64,000 nucleotides of DNA from Bacteroidaceae bacterium (GCA_017619585.1 JAFZSA010000028.1:1-64000); one strand, 5' to 3'; shown: positions 1 through 8,109, numbered from the stretch's first letter. The notes: generated by a model from the sequence alone, not told the origin. A program made the numbers and translations.

Positions 1-36
1 ACCCTCGCGGGAGCCCTTGTTTCTCGTTTGCGGGTG

Positions 37-68
37 CAAAGGTACAACAATTCCGCAAACCACCAAAA
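37..68 (-). promoter_or_regulatory. Bacteroidetes-type promoter reading out of the window
   Basis: Read on the minus strand there is a -7 element TACCTTTG (37-44) and a -33 element TTTTG (64-68) separated by 19 bp, the spacing typical of Bacteroidetes sigma-ABfr promoters. Transcription would start near position 30 and leave the window to the left, so the gene it serves is not visible. The first 30 bases on that strand form a GC-rich stretch with no obvious start codon, so a structured RNA is possible but not shown. Confidence 0.6.
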
Positions 69-262
69 CATTACAACAACTTTTTTCAAAAAAAATCCGC
101 CCTAATCCGACAATACCTTATAATAATTTATGCGCGCGCATGGAACTTCATCTCATATATGAATCACATATAAAGAAACAAGAGCAAGGAATTATCGATT
201 AATTAACTGAGGAGTAAAGGAAAATTAACACACTTTCTATAGCATGTATTTCCAAAAGGGTG

Positions 263-270
263 TACATTTG
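263..270 (+). promoter_or_regulatory. Possible -7 element for the small secreted protein gene
   Basis: TACATTTG matches TAnnTTTG and lies 22 bp before the ATG at 293. No good TTTG -33 element is seen at 19-21 bp, so this is a weak call. Confidence 0.35.
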
Positions 271-292
271 CCAAGGAAATACTTGAAATAAT

Positions 293-613
293 ATGTTTTC
301 TATTATGAAAAAGGCACACAATCACCTGGAATCAGCAATCCTGACATCCCTATTTCTGTTCTGCGCTGCAAGTGCATCCTATGCACAGGAGGAATCCAAG
401 CCGACTTTGGCAGGAACGGAATCTACCACTTTCGCCTATAAGAACAAGGATGGCAAGGGCATTTGCGTACAAGAAGGCGAGAAAAACATGCTCACATATC
501 TGTTGAACGTCATAAAAAAACCGATGATAACATCGGAAAACAAACCGCAGGATTACATCAACCTCACCCTGATTGTAAAGAAGAAAGAAGTTTACATTAG
601 AATAAGTCAATAA
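293..613 (+). CDS. Small secreted protein of unknown function
   Basis: A 106-residue product that I do not recognise. The N-terminus (residues 5-31) has a Lys-rich start, a hydrophobic stretch (LTSLFLFCAASASYA) and an Ala-Gln cleavage-like site, so export to the periplasm is likely. The mature part is about 75 residues, Lys-rich, with no motif I can name. Met5 (position 305, MKKAHNH) is an equally good or better start because it gives a compact signal peptide. The gene stands alone, with a weak TAnnTTTG element upstream and a strong terminator hairpin directly after the stop, which supports it as a real transcript. Confidence 0.6.
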   Translation: MFSIMKKAHNHLESAILTSLFLFCAASASYAQEESKPTLAGTESTTFAYKNKDGKGICVQEGEKNMLTYLLNVIKKPMITSENKPQDYINLTLIVKKKEVYIRISQ

Positions 614-616
614 AAG

Positions 617-652
617 AACAAAGCCTCTGCCAAATGCAGGGGCTTTGTTTTT
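617..652 (+). terminator. Rho-independent terminator after the small secreted protein
   Basis: Arms AACAAAGCCTCTGC (617-630) and GCAGGGGCTTTGTT (636-649) pair over 14 bp with one T-G wobble around a 5-nt loop, followed by T residues. It begins 4 bp after the stop codon. In the reverse direction it is also followed by a T-rich stretch, so it could act both ways. Confidence 0.85.
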
Positions 653-851
653 AAGATTCAGATCAGAGACCTTTCAGTATAGGGCAACACCGGGAAAAAA
701 AACAAAATAATGCCCCCGAAAAAACATTCTAATACGGCATCAGAAATTATTATCAAGGCTTGAGAATAGTTTTAAAAGTAGGGATAAAGATTTTTATATG
801 ATGCATAAAAATGTTTTATCAGTCTTCATTCCGTGGATTGTTAACTTCGCG

Positions 852-883
852 CAAAGTTACAAAAAAGTTTTTACCCTGCCAAT
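852..883 (-). promoter_or_regulatory. Orphan minus-strand promoter-like element
   Basis: On the minus strand, TAACTTTG (852-859) and TTG (880-882) are 20 bp apart, matching the Bacteroidetes -7/-33 layout. No minus-strand gene follows before the bidirectional hairpin at 617-649. The transcript, if made, would be roughly 230 nt and non-coding. Confidence 0.35.
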
Positions 884-946
884 GCATCAAGCAAGAAACT
901 CTCATGCGGGGATGATGGCTTATTATCCAATTTTTAGGGGCACTTC

Positions 947-978
947 TTTTCTGTATGAAGAAAAAATCATTATCTTTG
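947..978 (+). promoter_or_regulatory. Promoter of the secreted protein/GH127 pair
   Basis: TATCTTTG at 971-978 fits TAnnTTTG and lies 28 bp before the ATG at 1007. A TTTT stretch at 947-950 is the only -33 candidate at about 20 bp, so the -33 half is weak. Confidence 0.55.
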
Positions 979-1006
979 CAGCGCAGAAACCTAATGAACA
1001 ACTATT

Positions 1007-1771
1007 ATGTTGCCTAAAAACCTTCTTTTATCAATATTTCTCTGCACCATTGCTGCTAATGTAGCAAAAGCAGAAACTGTAACAGAGTACTTCCTTGATA
1101 CCGTTGACAGCAGGGAAGGCTCATGGCCCTGCCTCTTCTACGAACTGAACTACAATACAGACATCTCTGTGGCAGAAAAAGCCAAGTGGTATTCACAGGA
1201 TGAGGACGAGAGCTACTGGCGTGAAGGCATAGGACCATTCAGCATAGATGCCAACAAATTCCTGATTACACAATGGCAGAGCACCGTACACCCCATACTG
1301 ATACGCAGACATTTCTACCTGACAGCCGAGGACTTGACTAAGATTGAGGCCGGCACCGTAACGCTGGTATATAGCTACGACGAGAATCCCAAAATCTGGC
1401 TCAACGGCACACTACTGGTTTCCACCACGGGATGGAATGACAACAACTACGCCAGCCTGCGTTTTACCAGTGCCAGGAAGAAACTGTTGGTAGAGGGCGA
1501 CAATGTACTGTGCGTCTCGCTTCAGAAAGGTGAAGGCGGAGGACACATAGACTACGGACTAAGCGTGACTTACAACCCAATGCATGATGGCATAACCAGC
1601 CCTTCCATCTCCCCCGAGGGGAATGAATCAAGTCAGGATTCAAAATTCAAAATTCAAGATTCAATTTATGATTTGAGCGGCCGAAGAGTAAATTCACAAT
1701 TCATAATTCTTAATTCACAATTAAAAAAAGGTGTCTTTGTAAAGCAGAACAAGAAAGTAATTCTAAAATAA
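1007..1771 (+). CDS. Secreted sugar-binding-like protein with type IX-like C-terminal tail
   Basis: A 254-residue protein with a signal peptide (residues 1-22, ending ANVAKA). The middle (about 75-195) has the look of a galactose-binding or jelly-roll fold (ending GHIDYGLSVTYNP), as found in beta-galactosidase-like proteins; this is a fold impression, not a firm family assignment. The last 35 residues have the layout of a type IX secretion tail: YDLSGRRV, a linker, then GVFVKQNKKVILK. Two runs of 7-bp repeats (1637-1664, 1691-1718) are translated within this tail region. It ends 17 bp before the GH127 gene and is likely co-transcribed, so a role in binding the same plant glycan is plausible. 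Confidence 0.75.
   Translation: MLPKNLLLSIFLCTIAANVAKAETVTEYFLDTVDSREGSWPCLFYELNYNTDISVAEKAKWYSQDEDESYWREGIGPFSIDANKFLITQWQSTVHPILIRRHFYLTAEDLTKIEAGTVTLVYSYDENPKIWLNGTLLVSTTGWNDNNYASLRFTSARKKLLVEGDNVLCVSLQKGEGGGHIDYGLSVTYNPMHDGITSPSISPEGNESSQDSKFKIQDSIYDLSGRRVNSQFIILNSQLKKGVFVKQNKKVILK
1637..1718 (+). repeat. Two runs of 7-bp repeats inside a coding tail
   Basis: Four copies of GATTCAA/AATTCAA (1637-1664) and four copies of AATTCAC/AATTCAT/AATTCTT (1691-1718). Both runs stay in frame; the second fills the linker between GRRV and KKG in the C-terminal tail. The same 7-mers occur in non-coding runs at 5333-5360 and 10032-10059. Confidence 0.85.
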
Positions 1772-1788
1772 ATAACAATTAACCAACA

Positions 1789-3831
1789 ATGAAAAGACTA
1801 TTTCTATTGATTTTAACCCCATGCTTGTGGCTACCTGTACAGGCACAGACCACTGTTAGCGTGGTGGAAAGTCCCAACCGCAACGCTACCAGTGTGAACT
1901 ACACCAACTACCGCGCGCCTCTACAGCAGGCACCATTACTGAAACTGCCCGTTGGTAACGTCCAGCCCAAGGGATGGTTGCGCAAATACCTGGAGCTGCA
2001 ACGCGACGGTCTGAACGGACAGTTGGGAACCGTGAGCGCATGGTTGGACAAGAACAACAACCAATGGCTCTCGAACCAAGGCGACCACGGATGGGAGGAA
2101 GTGCCCTACTGGCTGAGAGGATACTGCAGCCTGGCCTTCATTCTGAATGACGATAACATGAAGAAAGAGGTACAGACCTGGATAAATGCCGTGCTGAGCA
2201 ACCAGAGTTCAAACGGACGCCTCGGTCCTGACGGATATGACGGCAACAGCCCCGATCTCTGGGCCAAGATGCCTATGCTATGGGCGCTGCAGACCTACTA
2301 CGAAGGTACAGGGCAGAGTCGTGTTCTGACTGCCATGAACCGCCACTTCAAGTGGGAGAAGACCATCAATGATGATATCTTCCTGAAAGGAGCCTGGCAA
2401 AGCAAACGTGCTGCCGACAATATGTGGAGCGTTATTTGGCTTTACAATCGCAACGGAGACGCTGCCATCCTGCCCCTCTTGGACAAGTTGCATAAAGCAT
2501 CTGTAGACTGGACCATGCAGGGCGACCTGCCCAACTATCACGGCGTGAACGTGGCACAGGGCTTCCGCGAACCAGCCACATACTATGTCTATACAGGTCA
2601 GCAGGATATGCTACAGGCCACATACAACGCGCACAACGAGATGCGCAAGCGCTACGGACAGATGCCAGGCGGTATGTATGCTGCCGACGAGAATGCACGC
2701 GCCGGATACTACGACCCCAGAAACGGTGCCGAGACCTGCGCCATAATAGAACAGATGGCAAGCGACGAGATTATGATGGGCATAACGGGAGACATCTTCT
2801 GGGCCGATCACTGCGAGAATGTAGCTTTCAACTCGCTGCCTGCCGCCCTGATGCCCGATATGCGCTCGCTGCGTTACATCACATCAGCAAACATGGCCAT
2901 CAGCGACGAGAAGAACCATGCACCCAGCATAGACAACAGCCTGCGTGGCATGTTGTCAATGAGTCCCTTCAGCAGTCGTTGTTGCCAACATAACCACGGC
3001 ATGGGATGGCCGTACTTTACAGAACATCTGATGATGGCAACTGCCGACAATGGCGTGGCTGCCATGCTCTATGCCGCCAACGAGACAAAGGCAAAGGTAG
3101 CTGATGGCGTAAATCTGAGAATTGAAGAAGCTACACACTATCCCTTTGAAGAGACCATAACCTTTACCCTTCATCCCGAAAAGGAGGTCACCTTCCCCCT
3201 CTACCTGCGCATACCAGCATGGACGGATGATGTTATGGTGACAGTTAACGGGACCACACAGTTCACAGGCAATGCCGCCGGCAAATACATCTGCCTGAGC
3301 CAGCAATGGAAAGAGGGCGATGTAGTAGCCCTTAGCCTGCCCATGAAGGTAAAATCCACCGTATGGCAGCAGAACAAGTCAAGCGTCAGCGTCAACTACG
3401 GTCCCCTGACCCTTTCGCTGAAGATTGACGAGGAATACGAGGCTCATGACAGCCGTGACCATGAGTTTGTACAGGATGACTCACACTGGCAAGAGGGTGT
3501 GGACGCCTCACTCTGGCCCTGCTATGTGCTACGTGCCAAGAGCGACTGGAACTACGGACTAGTGGTAGATGAGCAAAATCTGCCCATCAGTTTCAACGTT
3601 ATCCGTAAGAGCTATCCAGAAAATGAATGTCCGTTCACACTGGATGGAACACCACTGGAGTTCACTGCCGTTGGCCGTCAGATTCCCTCCTGGAAATTTG
3701 ATGCAACGGGCATGACAGACATGCTGCCCACCAAGTTCGCACCCCGGGCCACGGAGACCACTCCCATCACGCTGATTCCAATGGGCGCTGCACGATTACG
3801 CATCTCAGCCTTCCCCCGAGAGAAAGAATAA
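1789..3831 (+). CDS. GH127-type beta-L-arabinofuranosidase (DUF1680 family)
   Basis: A 680-residue secreted glycoside hydrolase with signal peptide 1-19 (LWLPVQAQ). The catalytic (alpha/alpha)6-barrel region covers about 45-430 and is followed by beta-sandwich domains. The family's zinc-thiolate site is visible: Glu315-Thr-Cys317 and the Cys398-Cys399 pair in SRCCQHN, matching the Glu/Cys and Cys-Cys residues that bind zinc and include the nucleophilic cysteine in Bifidobacterium HypBA1. The expected role is release of beta-L-arabinofuranose from plant glycans such as pectin side chains or extensin. GH127, GH137, GH142 and GH146 share this fold, so the exact linkage is not certain. It is the second gene of a two-gene unit closed by a strong terminator. 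Confidence 0.85.
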   Translation: MKRLFLLILTPCLWLPVQAQTTVSVVESPNRNATSVNYTNYRAPLQQAPLLKLPVGNVQPKGWLRKYLELQRDGLNGQLGTVSAWLDKNNNQWLSNQGDHGWEEVPYWLRGYCSLAFILNDDNMKKEVQTWINAVLSNQSSNGRLGPDGYDGNSPDLWAKMPMLWALQTYYEGTGQSRVLTAMNRHFKWEKTINDDIFLKGAWQSKRAADNMWSVIWLYNRNGDAAILPLLDKLHKASVDWTMQGDLPNYHGVNVAQGFREPATYYVYTGQQDMLQATYNAHNEMRKRYGQMPGGMYAADENARAGYYDPRNGAETCAIIEQMASDEIMMGITGDIFWADHCENVAFNSLPAALMPDMRSLRYITSANMAISDEKNHAPSIDNSLRGMLSMSPFSSRCCQHNHGMGWPYFTEHLMMATADNGVAAMLYAANETKAKVADGVNLRIEEATHYPFEETITFTLHPEKEVTFPLYLRIPAWTDDVMVTVNGTTQFTGNAAGKYICLSQQWKEGDVVALSLPMKVKSTVWQQNKSSVSVNYGPLTLSLKIDEEYEAHDSRDHEFVQDDSHWQEGVDASLWPCYVLRAKSDWNYGLVVDEQNLPISFNVIRKSYPENECPFTLDGTPLEFTAVGRQIPSWKFDATGMTDMLPTKFAPRATETTPITLIPMGAARLRISAFPREKE

Positions 3832-3875
3832 AAAAACATCCCCACCGCGGTTTTTCCACAGTGGGGATGTTTTTT
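3831..3875. terminator. Bidirectional terminator between convergent genes
   Basis: Perfect 15-bp arms AAAAAACATCCCCAC (3831-3845) and GTGGGGATGTTTTTT (3861-3875) with a 15-nt loop. The A-tract and T-tract at the two ends let it serve both the GH127 gene (plus) and the SPFH gene (minus), whose stop codon is at 3896. Confidence 0.9.
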
Positions 3876-3895
3876 GTGTTTGTAAGTTTCAGAGA

Positions 3896-4849
3896 TTATT
3901 CAGTCTTGAACAATTCCTTGATGCCGCCGATGCTGCCCATCAGGTTGGTAGCTTCGTAAGGCAGGTAAACGGTCTTGGCCTTGTCGCCCTGTGCCAGTTC
4001 CTGCATCATCTGTATGTACTTCTGTGCAAGCAGGTAGTTGGCAGGGTTTGTGCTCTTGCCTACAGCCTCGGAGATAAGTTCAATAGCCTTTGCCTCAGCT
4101 TCAGCCTTACGGATGCGTGCCTGAGCCTCACCCTCAGCCACCAGAATAGCCTGCTGCTTGTTGGCCTCGGCACGGTTGATCATAGCAGTCTTCTCACCCT
4201 CGGATGCCAGAATGTCTGCAGCCTTCTCACCCTCAGAGGTAAGAATCTGTGCACGTTTGTTACGCTCGGCCTGCATCTGCTTCTCCATAGCGTTAAGTAC
4301 AGTAGCTGGGGGAGTGATATCCTGCAACTCTACGCGGTTCACCTTAACGCCCCATTTGTCCGTGGCATCGTCCAGGACCACACGCAACTTGGTGTTGATA
4401 GTATCACGGCTGGTCAGTGTTTCATCCAGTTCCAATTCACCGATGATGTTACGCAGAGTGGTCTGTGTCAGCTTCTCGATGGCATTGGGCAGGTTATTAA
4501 TCTCGTATGCGGCTTTGAAAGGGTCCATAATCTGGAAATACAGCAGGGCGTTAATCTCCATCTGAATGTTATCCTTGGTAATAACGTTCTGCTTGGGGAA
4601 GTCATATACCTGTTCACGCAGGTCTATATTATTGGTATAGACATAGCGTCCATTCCTTAATGCCACGATATTCTTGGCATTATCGATAAAAGGAATAATG
4701 ATATTGATACCAGGCTTCAGTGTTGCACGATATCGTCCCAGACGTTCTATAATCTTGGTTTCTGACTGAGGGATGATTACCAAAGCTTTCTTTGCAAAAA
4801 GGATAACCAGCAATACAATGGCTACCAGAATAATTGTAGTACTACTCAT
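3896..4849 (-). CDS. SPFH/band 7 (stomatin-like, QmcA-type) membrane protein
   Basis: A 317-residue protein with one N-terminal membrane segment (about 5-22), then the SPFH domain (ETKIIERLGRY, PFIDNAKN) and a long Ala/Glu/Lys coiled coil (about 195-265) with repeated SEGEKAA and EGEAQARIRKAEAEA-like units. Proteins of this type form membrane microdomain scaffolds or cages and are usually paired with an NfeD protein. That partner is the upstream gene here, 19 bp away, which supports the QmcA/NfeD assignment. Confidence 0.9.
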   Translation of the reverse strand: MSSTTIILVAIVLLVILFAKKALVIIPQSETKIIERLGRYRATLKPGINIIIPFIDNAKNIVALRNGRYVYTNNIDLREQVYDFPKQNVITKDNIQMEINALLYFQIMDPFKAAYEINNLPNAIEKLTQTTLRNIIGELELDETLTSRDTINTKLRVVLDDATDKWGVKVNRVELQDITPPATVLNAMEKQMQAERNKRAQILTSEGEKAADILASEGEKTAMINRAEANKQQAILVAEGEAQARIRKAEAEAKAIELISEAVGKSTNPANYLLAQKYIQMMQELAQGDKAKTVYLPYEATNLMGSIGGIKELFKTE

Positions 4850-4868
4850 AATGTTGTGTTTTATTGAA

Positions 4869-5318
4869 TTAATTGGTTTTCTCTACTGTTATAATAATAC
4901 TCTCACGACCTATCACACGTACACGGGAACCTTGAGGGATATCTTCCTGACCTGCGCAGACAGCCTTCCAGTTGTCTCCGCCGATATCCACACGACCAAA
5001 GCCACCGGCCTGGATGGTCTCACTAACAACGCCTGTCTGCCCTATCAGGGCATCAGCATTACTGGGTCTGTTGCCATCTCCCCTGTAAAGATACCGCAAG
5101 GCAACGGGTCTGACCATGAAGATACTGAAAAGCGTCACCAAGGCAAAGACCAGCAACTGTACGTAAATGCTCGCAAACGGAGACACTACGGCAGCACCTA
5201 CGGCTCCGATGGCGAAACAGATGATAAAGAAGTCACCAGAGGAGAGCTCCATTATCAGTCCCAAGACGGCCACAACGGCCCATAATTGCCACATATTGGC
5301 TGCGAAATACTCTAACAT
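4869..5318 (-). CDS. NfeD-like membrane protein
   Basis: A 149-residue protein with about three N-terminal hydrophobic segments (1-75), including MELSSGDFFIICFAIGAVGA, followed by a soluble C-terminal OB-fold-like domain (about 85-149) with the usual GQTGVV, DIGGDNWKA and GSRVRVIG motifs. It is the short NfeD form without the ClpP-like protease domain. It immediately precedes and is likely co-transcribed with the SPFH gene; short NfeD proteins are thought to help SPFH partners assemble or act at the membrane. Confidence 0.9.
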   Translation of the reverse strand: MLEYFAANMWQLWAVVAVLGLIMELSSGDFFIICFAIGAVGAAVVSPFASIYVQLLVFALVTLFSIFMVRPVALRYLYRGDGNRPSNADALIGQTGVVSETIQAGGFGRVDIGGDNWKAVCAGQEDIPQGSRVRVIGRESIIITVEKTN

Positions 5319-5332
5319 AGCTCTATTATTTT

Positions 5333-5374
5333 AATTCAAAATTAAACATTCAAAATTCAAACGCTAACCGCTAA
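5333..5374. repeat. Intergenic run of 7-bp repeats, two unit types
   Basis: Six consecutive 7-mers: AATTCAA, AATTAAA, CATTCAA, AATTCAA, then ACGCTAA and CCGCTAA. The first type also occurs at 1637-1664 and 10032-10059; the second is the reverse complement of the TTAGCGG-type unit at 11133-11160. It lies in the 67-bp gap between the HTH regulator and nfeD-like genes. Confidence 0.8.
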
Positions 5375-5385
5375 ACTCAACTCTT

Positions 5386-6066
5386 TTAAAGTGACAATAC
5401 AAACTCGTCCCATTCATGTGTTGACCCTTTACGGCCGAAAATCTTCTGGTAGAGACGACTGCGAGTGGTGGCAACGCTCTCCTTAGAGTGGGCAGTCAGG
5501 ATGGCAATGTCCTTGGGCGATACGTGTACCTTTATTAAGAGGCAAACGTGATAATCCTGCTCGCTCAACTTATAGAGACTGAACAGTTTCTCTGTGAACC
5601 CTGTATAGACACCGTCCACAGTCTCCATCAACTGCTGCCAGTCAATCTCGCCAAGACTCTTCCCCTCGGTCATCAGGCGCTTGATCTTCAGGTAGATATC
5701 AGAACTGAAGATGGCAGTCTCTGCCTGCCGACGTTTCTCGTTCTCGATAATCGCCATGGTATTGGCATATCCCAGACGGGCTTTCTTCTCTTCCAGTTCA
5801 AGGCGGAGCATAGAATTCTCGTCGCCCATCTTCTGCAGAAGGTTCTCCAGCTCGGCTATTTTCTGTCTGTTCTGCTCTATACGCTGTTGGCTCATGGCTT
5901 TCTGTTCCTCTTGCATGACGCGTATTTTCTCCAATCGCTGGCGCAACAACAGTATCTTCCGACGACTGTTTTGAACCGTAACAACAAAGAGTGCAATATA
6001 GGTAATACTGCCTATGATGAGCAGAAAAAGCTCGCGTTGTGTAAATATCATCATCAGTTGATTCAT
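5386..6066 (-). CDS. Membrane-anchored coiled-coil protein with C-terminal HTH
   Basis: A 226-residue protein with one membrane segment (about 12-32, ELFLLIIGSITYIALFVVTV), a long coiled coil (about 35-115, rich in Glu/Gln/Arg), and a C-terminal part (about 165-215) with the helix-turn-helix pattern of Bacteroidetes LuxR-like regulators (LSEQDYHVCLLIK, SPKDIAILTAHSKESVATTRSRLYQKI). It probably acts as a membrane-tethered transcription regulator, but no receiver or ligand domain is visible, so the signal is unknown. The -7 element at 6071-6078 is only 4 bp from the first ATG, so translation may be leaderless or start at Met5/Met6 (6054/6051). Confidence 0.75.
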   Translation of the reverse strand: MNQLMMIFTQRELFLLIIGSITYIALFVVTVQNSRRKILLLRQRLEKIRVMQEEQKAMSQQRIEQNRQKIAELENLLQKMGDENSMLRLELEEKKARLGYANTMAIIENEKRRQAETAIFSSDIYLKIKRLMTEGKSLGEIDWQQLMETVDGVYTGFTEKLFSLYKLSEQDYHVCLLIKVHVSPKDIAILTAHSKESVATTRSRLYQKIFGRKGSTHEWDEFVLSL

Positions 6067-6070
6067 GCCG

Positions 6071-6101
6071 CAAAATTACACGTAAATAAAATACCCTCCA
6101 A
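6071..6101 (-). promoter_or_regulatory. Promoter of the membrane-anchored HTH gene
   Basis: Minus-strand -7 TAATTTTG (6071-6078) and CTTG (6098-6101) with 19 bp between. The predicted start of transcription falls at or just past the annotated ATG. Confidence 0.6.
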
Positions 6102-6263
6102 GTTTTTTTGTTCGCAATTGTTTGCTTTTGAGAATTACGGTTCGCAAAAGTTCACAAACAGCCCAGAACAGCCTCCATGACAGGAAAACATTGATTAAAT
6201 TTCTAATATGGACATAAGGTGACGTCACAATTCAGCAGGTTAAGACAAAAAAAAGGTGAAAAA

Positions 6264-6295
6264 TTTGGTACAACCGCAAAGAAAGTTTACTTTTG
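6264..6295 (+). promoter_or_regulatory. Promoter of the sppA operon
   Basis: -33 TTTG (6264-6267) and -7 TACTTTTG (6288-6295) are exactly 20 bp apart. The sppA ATG follows 35 bp after the -7 element. Confidence 0.8.
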
Positions 6296-6330
6296 TTGGA
6301 AATATACGTTAAACTTACATAGGAAAAAAC

Positions 6331-8100
6331 ATGAAAGATTTCTTGAAGTATGTATTGGCAACTGTAGTAGGATTGGTGCTGACAAGCATCGTCATGACTA
6401 TTATCTGCATTGTTTCTATGGCTGGTATGATTGCTAGCGAGAATATGAGCGAGCCTGTTAAAGAGAACTCTATCTTACGCATAAAACTGCAAGGCTCCAT
6501 AACAGAAAGAGCCGAGGACAACAACCCCTTGGCATTCCTCTCTAAAGGAGAGATACAGCAGATAGCCCTTGACGAGGCTCTGGATGCGCTGAAGAAGGCT
6601 GCCAAGAACAAGAACGTAAAGGGTATCTATCTGGAAGGCGGGTTCCTGGCTGCCACGCCCTCCGAACTGCAGGAACTGCGTCAGGGACTAGTAGAATTCA
6701 AAAAGAGCGGCAAGTGGATTGTCTCCTATGCCGACCAGTACAACAAAGGTTCATACTATCTGTGCTCAACAGCCGACAAAGTGTACCTGAACCCCATAGG
6801 TATGCTTGACTGGAGTGGTATGGCCAGCCAGCCCATCTTCTACAAGGGCCTTTTGGAAAAGGTTGGTGTGAAAATGCAGGTCTTCAAGGTTGGAACATAC
6901 AAAAGCGCTGTTGAACCCTTTATCTGCGACCAGATGAGTGACGCCAATCGTGAACAGGTTACCAGTTTCCTGGGTAACATCTGGGAGAATATGCTGAAAG
7001 ATGTTGCAAAGAGCAGAAAACTGAAGGTGGAGGCACTGAACAGCCTGGCTGACAGCCTGACTCTATTAGCCGACCCCGAGGTCAGCGTAAAAGGCGGGCT
7101 GGTGGACAAGCTCTGCTACAAAAGCGAGGTAAGGGATGAAATGAAGAAGCGTCTGAAGCTGGAAGACGATGACAAATTGACCTTCACAACCCTGAGCGAT
7201 GTTTCCAAAGCAGAGAATCTGAACGAGAAGGTTGATGATGAGATTGCCATCTACTATGCATACGGCGAAATTATGGACGACCGCACTAACAGCTTCAATC
7301 AGGAGCATTGTATCACAGCCAAGCAGATGACTCTGGACCTACAGAAACTGGCCAAGGACGATGACGTGAAAGCCGTTGTCATCCGTGTAAACAGCCCTGG
7401 CGGCTCAGCCTATGCCAGCGAACAGATTTGGCATGAGGTAGAACTGCTGAAGGCCAAGAAACCCGTAGTAATCAGCATGGGCGGCATGGCAGCCAGCGGC
7501 GGATACTATATCAGCTGTGGCGCCAACAAGATTTATGCTGAGCCTACAACACTGACGGGTAGCATCGGTATCTTTGGTATGATACCTGATGCCAGCGAAC
7601 TGCTGACAAAGAAACTGGGTCTTACATTTGACGTAGTAAAGACCAACGCACTGAGCGACTTCGGTAGCACAGGACGTCCCTTCAACGAAACAGAATGCGG
7701 CCTGATGCAGGCTTATGTCAACAAGGGATACGAACTCTTCACCGGCAGAGTTGCAGGTGGAAGAGGAATGGTCCAGGATAGTGTAAAGGTTATTGCCGAG
7801 GGTCGTGTATGGACAGGCGAGCAGGCCCTGAAGTTGGGTTTGGTTGACAAATTGGGTAACATGGAAGATGCTATAAAAGCCGCTGCCAAATTAGCAAAGG
7901 TAGAGAAGTACACCACTGCCAGATACCCCGATGCCGAGCCTTGGTACGTAGGTCTTCTGAACAAGAATAGCAACGACTACATGGAGAGCCATATGCGCGC
8001 ATTGCTGGGCGACTACTATGGCAGCTTCAGCCTGATACTAAACATCAGAAACCAGAACCCAATACAGGCACGCATACCGTTTGACCCGAACATCAAATAG
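6331..8100 (+). CDS. sppA: Signal peptide peptidase SppA, 67-kDa type (protease IV)
   Basis: A 589-residue inner-membrane serine protease that degrades cleaved signal peptides. It has an N-terminal membrane anchor (about 7-33) and two tandem ClpP-like S49 domains, as in E. coli SppA. The catalytic Lys191 (KVGTYKSAVEP) lies in the first domain and the nucleophile Ser389 (GGMAASGGYY) in the second; this split dyad has nearly the same spacing (198 residues) as E. coli Lys209/Ser409. It has its own strong promoter and appears to lead a transcription unit with lpxK and the phosphorylase gene. Confidence 0.95.
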   Translation: MKDFLKYVLATVVGLVLTSIVMTIICIVSMAGMIASENMSEPVKENSILRIKLQGSITERAEDNNPLAFLSKGEIQQIALDEALDALKKAAKNKNVKGIYLEGGFLAATPSELQELRQGLVEFKKSGKWIVSYADQYNKGSYYLCSTADKVYLNPIGMLDWSGMASQPIFYKGLLEKVGVKMQVFKVGTYKSAVEPFICDQMSDANREQVTSFLGNIWENMLKDVAKSRKLKVEALNSLADSLTLLADPEVSVKGGLVDKLCYKSEVRDEMKKRLKLEDDDKLTFTTLSDVSKAENLNEKVDDEIAIYYAYGEIMDDRTNSFNQEHCITAKQMTLDLQKLAKDDDVKAVVIRVNSPGGSAYASEQIWHEVELLKAKKPVVISMGGMAASGGYYISCGANKIYAEPTTLTGSIGIFGMIPDASELLTKKLGLTFDVVKTNALSDFGSTGRPFNETECGLMQAYVNKGYELFTGRVAGGRGMVQDSVKVIAEGRVWTGEQALKLGLVDKLGNMEDAIKAAAKLAKVEKYTTARYPDAEPWYVGLLNKNSNDYMESHMRALLGDYYGSFSLILNIRNQNPIQARIPFDPNIK

Positions 8101-8109
8101 GAGTTGAAG

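Larger units (their letters stand above)
653..1006. other. Intergenic region with promoter-like elements, no convincing gene
   Basis: No open frame here looks coding. It holds an inverted repeat ATTTTTAT/ATAAAAAT (790-812), a minus-strand promoter-like element at 852-883 with no gene downstream, and a plus-strand promoter before the gene at 1007. A frame at 798-1064 crosses that promoter and runs into the next gene out of frame; I treat it as spurious. Confidence 0.6.

Noticed and set aside
17..202. Open frame of 61 codons at the left edge
   Set aside because: It crosses a clear outward-facing promoter, has no family features and ends in a low-complexity AT-rich stretch.
798..1064. Open frame of 88 codons before the gene at 1007
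   Set aside because: It spans the promoter of the next gene and overlaps its signal peptide in another frame; composition is not protein-like.
2278..3395. Several minus-strand open frames within the GH127 gene
   Set aside because: They are antisense shadows of a strongly coding gene with intact catalytic residues on the plus strand.
6219..6437. Open frame of 72 codons over the sppA start
   Set aside because: It runs through the sppA promoter and its signal anchor in another frame.
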